Assembly: GCA_932294295.1 (NCBI GenBank)
Contig: OW028573.1
Coordinates: forward strand, 55,888,829-55,952,828
Direction: 5' to 3'
Origin: Alitta virens
Taxonomy: Eukaryota > Annelida > Polychaeta > Phyllodocida > Nereididae
Length of the DNA: 64,000 nt
Below, piece after piece: positions 54,501 through 64,000 of the stretch (positions within the stretch are counted from its first letter, which is position 1; each line of letters starts with the position of its first letter). The notes below the pieces were generated by a model. The model was not told the DNA's origin. It saw only the letters and a program-made list of their open reading frames with translations, and ran no database searches. The position numbers and the translations under genes are program-made.

Positions 54501-57500
54501 TGATATTTCTGAATGAATATGCCATAATTCTAGTGCATTTCTTTGGCTTTAAAAATTCATAGGGCATCGCAACAGTTCTCCTCGGTATCTTTATCCCATT
54601 TTGATATAATGCAACACTCCCAGGGGGTATCTCTGGAAAAGTCACCGCAGTTGAATTATAAATGATGTGGAAAGTTTTCAACAGGCTGCTGAGTGTCAGG
54701 AGGATGCTTGGATGGAGGTGAAAATAAAGCTTTGATCGAATGAAGTGAATTCACAGAAATGGCGAAAAGGTTGTTTTTTTGTGTGTGTCATTTTTAACGA
54801 CTTTTCAGACTTATGCAGCAATGAGACGGTGACTGGGACAGTGACAGGGACGTGATTGTGTCTCTGTCCAGGCCCTGAGGACTGGTTATCATCTGACACC
54901 TGGTGATGAAGCTGCTGATGAGGCTGAGCTGATGATGCCACCTACAGATGACAATATGCACAGCCAACTCTATGGCTCTTTTGGTTGTCATATGTGGGCC
55001 ACCTTGTGTGTCTCATTAATCATCTGACGTTGTCTACAACTGGCCCACCTTCCCTTAGGCCACTCAAATGCTTGGTGTAGAAAAACAAGAGGACCCTGTC
55101 CCCCTGTCACTGGCACTGCAAGGGGTGCACTGATAACCCCTCTCAATATATATATTACCATAAGTGGTTGCGGTCCTACTTCCGTTGGGGCAACCATATA
55201 CCCCCTTATAGTCACGATCGGAACCCCATATTACCCCCTCAATATCTGGAAACCCCTCTGTAGAAGTCTGTACCCTAACCGTCATATATAGTCTGTAATC
55301 GAGTTAATTACTAGGTTTGTTGTATCTGCTTTATTCTGCCAGTTAATTGTGACTCCACTCTATGTTACAATTGTCAAAAACTTCCTGTAAAAGATAAATA
55401 CCCAAACATAGCAATTATTCATTACTACATACTTAGAATGAGACCTTGTCTTCCGCTCCAAGCCACTCTCTTATCTCAACGTTCGATTTTTCTGTTCAAG
55501 AAGTTTGTAAAAGTGTGGGAAGAATGTGCAGTTTGTGGAAGTAAAACTAAAAAAAATAAAATTATAAAATGATAAAAATGGCAGTAAAATCTTCCAAAAA
55601 TGGGAGGGGCACAATTCAGTGGCATATCTTGGAGATATGTGAAGGTCAAAATTGTTTGACAGGTTCTTATTTTTGCCTGCAAGCAGCTACCAATAGCTAG
55701 GCACATGCTGATAACACAAGTTGTACATCTAGACAGTTCCACATTAGCAGAAAAAGGTCCCTCTTGTAGAGTATGGAAAAGCTAAACACCTGAAGGCAAC
55801 AGTTATCTCATAGTCTTCCCCCGAACCAGGATGCTTTCTTGACATAGGCAAAAACTTGCATGACATGCTTTGTCAATTAAGTCGCGAAATTGTATGCCAT
55901 CGATTACACCACTCATTAATTATTGTTGTTCTATGGATAAATTCTAAATTGTGGCACTATGGAATATTGTATAAGGCCTATATTGCGTTTATATTAAGTT
56001 TTAGTCTGTGCAAATAGTTTTGAAATACCGTCTGTTACATTCTTTAGTTTGCCATCCCATAAGGTCATGAGAAAATCCCTTCACCATAGAAAAATGTAGG
56101 TAACAATGTAAAAATCTCTAAATTGGCAATTAATTACAAGAATGACAGTCAATAGATAGAGGAAATTGTGATTTTATGAGATTACTGGAGGACATTGACA
56201 CAACTCTATATGTCCTAAGGAGAGAAGCATGTTGAGGTGGCGTCACATTGCGAGGTAGTTTCCTGAGAGTATGACTTACATTTTGAAATAAGGGAAAGTA
56301 CTGAACAGGGCGATTATATATTGATCTGGTAGGTGCTGAAGGTTGAAGGACGTTTTGTCATCAATCGACGTTTCTTGGTTTAAAATGGACCGAAATAAAA
56401 GTCAGGCATCAGAGTAAATTTATTAGGGGATCGTGATTCGCTGTGCGAGCTAACTAGGTTATGAGGTCATCAATCAGAGAATTCAAATGTCCAGCGCCCA
56501 TCAAGGGCCTAGACAGCCAGGTTTTTCCAATTGAATTGTTGCATCAGACTTTTCTTCTATGGAAGAGCATCTGATGCAGATGATTTATTGATGGCATCTT
56601 TTAAACTTGTATCAGCCACAAATCGACACAAAAGACTGGCGAGGCTTGTGATGGAGAAACAACAAACCCCGTTGTCGTATGACCTTTTGCGAGGGACACA
56701 GAGTCAGCGGCAATTTACGACCGTCAGACCTTTGTTGTCGATCTGTCATCCGCCTTTGTTCTAAACTAACATTTTAAGTTCAGGACAGACTATTAAAAAT
56801 GCTGCCAAGACTGCGATTGTCTGCCCTGATGGGATCAATGGATCCTCAATAAACGCATGACGTGGGCTTGGATCCCTTTGGATCCCTTTGGATCCCTTTG
56901 GATCCCTCTGCCTGTGATTGATCATACGGAAGATCACATTGTGATCGCCTTGGACATCAGGCTCCTGCTGCTCATCCCAGTTGACATTAACACCCTCATG
57001 TCATAGGGATGCAGACTTCTCTAAATTTGGTCCTCCAAAAAAGTCACGCGACCTCTACAATTGCAAAAGACCTTTTTTCAGTTTTGCTTTTTCTTTATAG
57101 ATGACTTATTGTGCTCATCATCAGTGGAGAGAAACACGTTGTTTGTGTTATATTGTATATATCTCTACAAAGGTGTCATGCTGCCAACAAAGATAATACC
57201 CCAAAAAATCTGTGGGTTAGATATTTGCAGACACGATTCTGGAAATCTGTATTTCAGTCAGGACAACAAATTTAAATAAACATTTCTGTTACCTGTGACC
57301 TTAAAAAACATTTATTCGCCAATCAGCCCACACAATACGTGTCAAAATGTGAGCAAACCATCTATCACGTTTGTCGCCTGTCTTTTTCATTGAATTCCCG
57401 GCCGTTTGGTTTTGGTGAACTTTTTTTGTGATAGAGGTTGATCACAATCATTCTGTTTTGAAGGAACCATTGTAATACACAATTTTGACAGGGAGAACAT

Positions 57501-60500
57501 TGCCAGGTCACCTTTATCGGTAATAATCGTGGCCTGGATCATTTGTGGAGGCGTGAAAAGCATCTGGGCTTTGTTTTCTGGCTTTGTTTTTGCTTTGATT
57601 TCTTTATTATGATTTTGAAGGGCAGTTTTTAGAGGAAGGTCTTGGCAAGCATCCAGTCCCTTTGTGGAGAAGATCAACCCAAATTGTGGCGGGGGTGACC
57701 CAAGGTGCAACACTTCATAAAATCTCAATCAGGACTTAAAGGCCGCCTGTTTGGCTGGACCATAAATCAAGTTTGAAAAGCATTGATGAAGTGAAAGCGA
57801 ATTCACTGGCTCGTCAATCGCTCTTATAAATCAACAAACGCTCGCGACATTTGCACGACCTACGGAGCGGCGTTTACGTCCCAGTGACATTTTGCAAGGA
57901 TTTTAATCAGAAATGAGCCGCTCTGATTTATACCTGAGACTTTATGAATATTTCAGTCAGCTGCATCAGCCGGGGAATGGGCATGCAGAAATGATGGAGA
58001 TGCATCAGACTGATGCTGCATGCATGGGAGAAAGTTGTTTGAAGCACTCTCAAATGATGGCGCGCGAAAGATGCGCTGGGTGGCTTGTGTTTCCCCACAC
58101 CTGAGGCCCGCTTAACACACGGGGCTAGTTCCAGCTTTGTCTCTTTTGCCTATTGTCTTCTCTTGTTTCTGATCCACAGCTGAATGACATTTCATGTGGT
58201 CTTTATGTGCTGTTCACATGGCCCACTTCTCTTCTTGCTGTTGTTTTAGAGCCAGTCATTTCCCTGCATGATGTCTATATATGAGACCGCTGCTTACTTG
58301 AGATTTCCAAATACGTACTTTTATATTTTCAAGGTCACTATAGACCCGGCTTCTGAACGAGACCGGCATCTAATAGATGCCATCTATTGTAAACAACCTG
58401 TAATCGTGAAAATATTGTAGTAAGTGGTACAGAGCATGTGCACTTCAATGTATACATGTATATATACAGAATTGGGTCCTCCCACCGGGGTATGTCAGTG
58501 GACCTTCAGGGCCAACCTATACTTCAATCGACCCACTTACAACTTACCCGGCAGAAATCTTGATATAAAGACACAACTCATGCATAATCTCTATACATGT
58601 ACTCAACATCACTGATGTAACTATACAATACATTTGGATGGTCCCAAGCAAGTATACATTGTAATTCGACTGCACACATATATGTATGGTGATCAGCGGA
58701 AGTGACTGATGACAAGGTCATTGCTAGGGCATTGACCTCCTCTCATGTCCACACACTGGACTGTCCTTGTCATATTAAACTCAGAGGTCATTAGTAATTC
58801 TCATAAACGTCGGAGGTCATGCACTCCGTGCCCATCCTACATTGTCACTCCCTGCAGTAACATCAAATGGTATCGCATCCATTACACATATATTCTAGTG
58901 TTCATAACTGCAGGTAAACACAGCAAGGCCACAAAGAAATCCTAAACTCAATCAATTTTATTATTACTCATAATTCGCATTTATTGCAGAGTGCTGATGT
59001 AGCATGCCAAACTGACATATCGTGTTCCGACTTATATGTGATGAGGCTGCCCAAACCTCCTGGTGCCTGATGGTTGTGGCTGGCTCCCAGCATGCTCTGC
59101 GCCCAAATCACCCAATGCTTCCAATAAGCATCGGCTGAGCCAGTTATATAAGCTGGCTGAGCAGGCTCGTTTTGTTCGCTGGATTAATCGCAGTCGATCG
59201 ACAGAAAGGTTGATTGATAATTTTATAGGGGGTTATTTGGAGGGCGCTGCCATGACTGGCCCGCCACCTTGGGTGGTTCGTGGGACTTAATGGAACTCTC
59301 GCGTTTTAACGTGGCTCACTTCCGGAGCAGCAAAGCGGTCCCAGCCCCGCACAAAAGACAACTCTTGAATTATGACTCTTTTGCAACTGCACTTATTTTC
59401 CAAACAGCAACTCTTAACATTTCTCATGAGCCTGGTTTTCTCCCATGCAGACCGGCTGGCTGGCTCGATGCCATGCATGCAGGCCACGATGTGAGGGCGA
59501 CGTGTGAGGCCGGCCCAAGTGGCGCTCGCTCAGTCCCCGTCTCTGCCACTTTGCAGGCCCCGTGCCCCGCGGCCCAGGAAGCCCGCCACTCCAACCCCCT
59601 CCCCCCTGCCCCCCTCATCCGCCTCGCCCCAAACTGCTTCATGAATTATTCAGAAATTGCGGAAAATAAGAGCGAGACGGATCCAGTGGATGGTCACAGC
59701 GCTACGACACGAAAAAGTTGATCAATGGGGCTCAGCACACCACTGTCCCTTTAGTTATACCCTTCCACTTGCCCTTTTCATGAGCCCTTCCATTTTACCA
59801 ATACCCTATTCAGAGATGGCCACCATGAGCTCCAATCAAGACCATTGACAAATGCACCCAGATCAGTCATGACATGTCCTGATATGCGAGTATCCTGATC
59901 ACAGTGGCTGATGCTGCAGGCGCCCTGTCCAATTGTGTGGTAATCACTCGTGCCTTAGGTGACCATTTGATCCTTGTTAATGAACCTATTTTCTGTGTTT
60001 GTGTCATTATGACTTTGCTTGATGTTTGATTCGCTCTGTTTACTTGTGATATGAAAGGACCATGTCACTGGAGGCAAAAGCTGAAATAACTCCATCCTCA
60101 TCTTTTTGTCACCATTGTCTGGCCAATGTGACAATAACACAAGGTGAAACCGGAGACAAATAATATCCCAGCCCACATGCCACCTTTCAAAAGGTTCTCA
60201 CAATATTTCAAAAATAAATGAATGGAAAGGGACCACCCTGGCCCAGGTGTAAGATACACACATTACTGGACAGTGTAATTGGCAGAAAATTGTGATTTGT
60301 AGTTCTAACCCCTGTCAGGGGGAGACCATTAATGAGTAAGGCGGTGTTCACAGCATGTCCCAGCAGGGGCCCATTGATTCCCTTACAGTGGGTGTCTTCC
60401 TCCGTCCTTCCAAATAGTTCCCTTTGCCTTTCATTAATTGGCCCGATTTGAACATATCAATGGATGATAAAAGAAATGTGGTTAGGCTTTGTGTACGATT

Positions 60501-61263
60501 TACCTCATTGACTTAATTATTTTACAATGATTCCTTGATTTCCTTTGTACATTCAACCTATACTACTTGATTTGAAATACTTTTCAAACGATTTATCCAT
60601 GCAGCACATATCCTTAGTACTAGTTAGTAGTTGCCTCAATTGTCTGCCAAATTGTTGCAGATAAGCAGTGGTCATTTGTCCAGCCAAGGCGCTGACCTGT
60701 CAGTGTCAAGATGGACACCAAACAAGAGTGCTCTGTCCCTGGTGGTCAGTCATGGTCATCCTCAGCAATAAATTCTCCTATTGTCCAAACCTCAATTATT
60801 GGGTATTCCAACCCTCCCTCTTCCTTTAGCAATCCATCAACTTCTTCCGATTCTTATCTTGTTGTCAGGGAAACAACATCTACAGCAGCATTTGTCTTAT
60901 CTACCCATCTCTATTGTTTTGATATCACAAAATACCCCCTATTCGTAATGTATGCATCCACCGACAATGACACTGCATGCCTTATCAGTATTGCATCCAA
61001 GCTACTTTGTGCCATCAGGTATACACAAATTCTTTGACTCAATAGATTTGTTGTCATAACTTTGTCACCATCTGTCTTTGGTGTATATCTCAGGCACCAC
61101 TATAATTTATAACTAATAATTTTATCATATTTCTTTGATCATATAGGCTGTAGAATATAATTATTACGTCACAGAAGCATTTGATAATACATAAGAAATA
61201 CATAAATCATACAGCATTTGCATGGTAAGATATGTATGGTCATATAGATAATCGCAAACTTAA
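51531..61263. other. Non-coding stretch, no protein gene recognised
   Basis: About 9.7 kb lacks any convincing exon. Frames up to 150 codons (59269-59721) sit in a GC-rich patch and carry no domain. GC-richer or low-repeat blocks (52080-52330, 54130-54320, 57370-57760, 59040-59660) alternate with AT-rich spacers, a pattern seen around developmental regulators, though none is in view. Confidence 0.4.
56870..56909. repeat. 10-bp tandem repeat, GGATCCCTTT x4
   Basis: Four successive 10-bp units, each containing a GGATCC (BamHI-type) word, the last with one change. It is a short minisatellite. Confidence 0.85.
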
Positions 61264-61639
61264 AGTTGCACTGTCTGTCAAATTTGCAATTTTCTAAGAT
61301 GCTATCAAAACAGTTGAAAGTTACCTTTATTAATCAAGGCACACTAAATTTGTGTGAATTAATGATTTTATAAGACATTAATTACTAAAATAAATTATAC
61401 ATTGAGAGAAAATACAGACCAAAACATTGATTGTTCAGTATTGTGACGTCATCACTGGGTTTGTTTACATATTGAGTTTTTGATGACATGAAAAACTCAT
61501 ATTTATATTATTTATTGTAAATTAAAACTAAGTTGTTGTGCAAAAGTGGATATGTAATGGTGAAAAATATCATGAGACAAGAAGGCAGTTTTGATTTATA
61601 TCATTATTTTAATGTGCAAAGTTGACAGACAGCGCACCT
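61264..61639. mobile_element. TTAA-flanked MITE-like element, 376 bp
   Basis: The left end AGTTGCACTGTCTGTCAAAT and the inverted right end (AGGTGCGCTGTCTGTCAACT on the minus strand) match for about 27 bases with few changes. Both ends abut TTAA (61260-61263 and 61640-61643). TTAA targets are characteristic of piggyBac-type transposons, but the terminal bases are not the usual CCC, so the superfamily is uncertain. There is no coding region inside. Confidence 0.7.
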
Positions 61640-61644
61640 TTAAG

Positions 61645-64000
61645 TCATACCATATATACATTTATGACCAAGATATACCTAAATAGTATACTTATGTCTC
61701 TATCTTATCAAAAACTTGCTGTTAATATATGTATAATTTACAATGACATTAAACATATTGGTTAGTTTGATTTGAGACTTGATAATATGATATAGACATT
61801 TTTAATAGCCTACAGAATAGCTGACCCCAATAAACATTTTGACGAAGTCAACCTCAGTTTCTGTCATGTAAAGTTGATTGTTTCTGATTGTGTGGAGTTA
61901 CTGGTTTCATGACTAATGCTATATACCTGCTCATAATGTCAGGTTCATAGGACCTATGCATATTGCTGCTTTTAGTCATTCTGACCACCTATTTGGTGGG
62001 AGTGTTGAGTCAATAATTTTTACTGATCATTAATTTTAAAATTTGACAATAAAAGAGATACAAAGAGACAGCTGACACCTCCACAGCCATTGTCACGTTT
62101 TATTTATGCAAAATTCCCCACATAATTTCAGTCATGCTTTGGTCAGTTACGTCTTCACACAACAATGCAAGGAGATCGAGGTCGTGTGAATATTTCGTTT
62201 TGGGGTCTCAAAACAATCTTCTAGTTGTCTATATTTGGCAAAGAAAGAGAAGAGCTCCAGGGAGAAGTTACCTGCAAAAGCATGGTTCAAAAGTCAGGTG
62301 TTACAGCTGCCCAATGATTTCAAATTCGCTTGAGTAAAAAATTACCAACTGTAAAACTAGGTATATAAGTGACCAAGGAAATATATGTAGTTTGTAAATC
62401 TATAAATGTATTATTTGATTAATTTTATGATTAATTTATTCATGACGAGTCAATCTTTTCCCAATCTGATTGGTAAAATCAGAATAGAGAGTTACGTTTA
62501 TAAATGGTAAACCAGTCGATAAAAACGGTAAATTCAAGAAGTAAAGTCAGCAAATACATGGGTTGATTGAACCCAAGTTTTTGTTGGTCACCATCAGATT
62601 GGTTGGACCAAACATTTTTTTAAGGGTGTGCCATGGCTTAACTTTTAGTGTTTGTGATGGACCCATTCAAATTTAACTATGACAGTGGCCAATATGTAAG
62701 TCACAGTATACATTGGTAGGTATATTGAACTATGTTTGTTGTGCAGACGTTCGATAATTAATGTGTGTGATAGTATGGTAAACAGAGAACCTTAGTCCAT
62801 GTGCCAAATGTGTCAATCAATCTTAAATACAACGCCAAGTCATTTGAATTTCGTTGGACAACTTTGTATGTTGCAAATGTCGTTTCATAAAGAGAACAGG
62901 GGAGAAATTCGCAATGGAAGACCAGGCAAGGCTTCACAGAGTGACGGACATAGCCTCAAGTTATCATTCTGCAAGATGAATGTGATTTCTTTGAAGTCTC
63001 ACTCATCACTGCTGTCCACGGATTCAGAACTACAATCAAGACTCAGGACATTTCGCTGCTTATACACAATGATTTATCAAGCCGAACCAACCAATAACCT
63101 AGCCATAAAATCTGCTGCTTCCCTGTCACTGTCCCCTCGAATATCTGGGCTCACCACTTGCGAACTTTCTCCTAACTTCTTGTGTGGGTTGTCGTTGGGC
63201 TTGTAGAAGCCACTTCCAGTTGTAGCCCCAAAAAGTTTGCAGCGATAATCGAAAGGTCAAAGCATGGTCAGTGGACCCAGTGGTAGAAAATCACAGAAGT
63301 CTGGCAAAAAAAGCCTTCAGGCCCCCCTTTGATTTCAGCCCCCAATATTTGCAGACAAAATAACACAACCCAAGTCATAGCTGGCCAAAAGCTGCAGCAA
63401 AAATACCCCACCAAATCATCTATAGCAATATGAATGAATGCAATGCTTCATTTATTTCCTATCACTCTTTATGTTTGTTTATCGATTCATAAAAAGCTTT
63501 CGATTGTGTACACTACCAACAAAAGAGAGTTGTTCTATGAGTTCATAAGGCATAGAGTGAAATACTAACGAAGAATATTTACATATATACTTCTGCGTTC
63601 CATAACTTTATGGAGTTGATAAAAGTCCATTTCCGTTTCTTTCAATGTGAGGAAATTATGCAATTTTTGCCCGTGGCATGTCAATGGTTGGCTCTTCCAG
63701 GAAGTGACCAAATTCATTTTATGAAGTCCTTTGAAAGAATATCTCAATGCCAAGTCATATAAGACTAATAAACTTCTTCATATATGTATACAACGCTATT
63801 TCAGTATTTCACATTCGTCTGTAATGGTGAATGACATACTATAAGCTTTTGTGTGTTATTAATTTATATATGTAACAACCTTAGCTGTTTAATTTCAAAA
63901 CTATAACCTATAACAACAAGCCTGCGTATATGAACTGAGACAGTACAATCAGACAATGAAGCATATGTGAGAATGAACTAACGGACAGAATTAACAAAAT
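61645..64000. other. Non-coding stretch to the window end
   Basis: Short frames only (up to 135 codons at 62799-63206), none with a recognisable domain or splice-bounded conservation. I see no RNA gene or repeat boundary. Confidence 0.4.

Noticed and set aside
59269..59721. 150-codon open frame in a GC-rich patch
   Set aside because: GC-rich DNA has fewer stops. The peptide is low in structure and shows no family motif, and an opposite-strand frame overlaps it.

Overview
The window is animal nuclear DNA. It is AT-rich, has spliced genes with canonical GT..AG introns, a eukaryotic tRNA-Phe, LINEs, an LTR retrotransposon, DNA transposons and long non-coding tracts. The compact orthologues (PITHD1, MRPL15, an SPSB3-like gene) and the repeat mix suggest an invertebrate bilaterian, probably marine. 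The species cannot be fixed from sequence alone.

Layout: (1) 0.7-2.7 kb holds a decayed LINE fragment and small repeats. (2) 3.5-4.6 kb, minus strand, is an apparently intronless SPRY/SOCS-box gene most like SPSB3. (3) 5.7-15.2 kb, minus strand, is a complete 9.5-kb Ty3/Gypsy-type element with LTRs that look identical, a 4-bp target duplication, a tRNA-Trp primer site, open gag and pol in overlapping frames, and an env gene resembling baculovirus F/errantivirus fusion proteins. (4) 15.7-25.2 kb is a transposon graveyard: a TA-flanked DNA element, a LINE split by a nested TA-flanked transposon, two tandem arrays, and a second, 5'-truncated LINE with a 1.6-kb open reverse-transcriptase frame. 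(5) 25.5-29.9 kb is bounded by inverted repeats and carries 17 near-palindromic sites of the RFX/X-box type (GTTNCCATGGNAAC). I consider this the most unusual non-coding feature. (6) 30.2-31.05 kb is an 11-bp minisatellite followed by three copies of an inverted-repeat unit sharing its motif. (7) 31.2-36.7 kb is the gene-dense part: PITHD1 (six exons, plus) and MRPL15 (four exons, minus) converge tail to tail. (8) 36.8-64 kb is a 27-kb stretch with no recognisable protein gene, containing one tRNA-Phe gene, dispersed repeats, microsatellites and a TTAA-flanked MITE-like element.

The host genes are unrelated housekeeping or signalling genes: ubiquitin-ligase substrate adaptor, PITH-domain protein and mitochondrial ribosomal protein. 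The retrotransposon genes form one coordinated unit. Gag would assemble particles, Pol (protease, RT, RNase H, integrase) is reached by a -1 frame change, and Env is a predicted furin-cleaved class I type membrane fusion protein. All calls are from reading the sequence. No database search was run.
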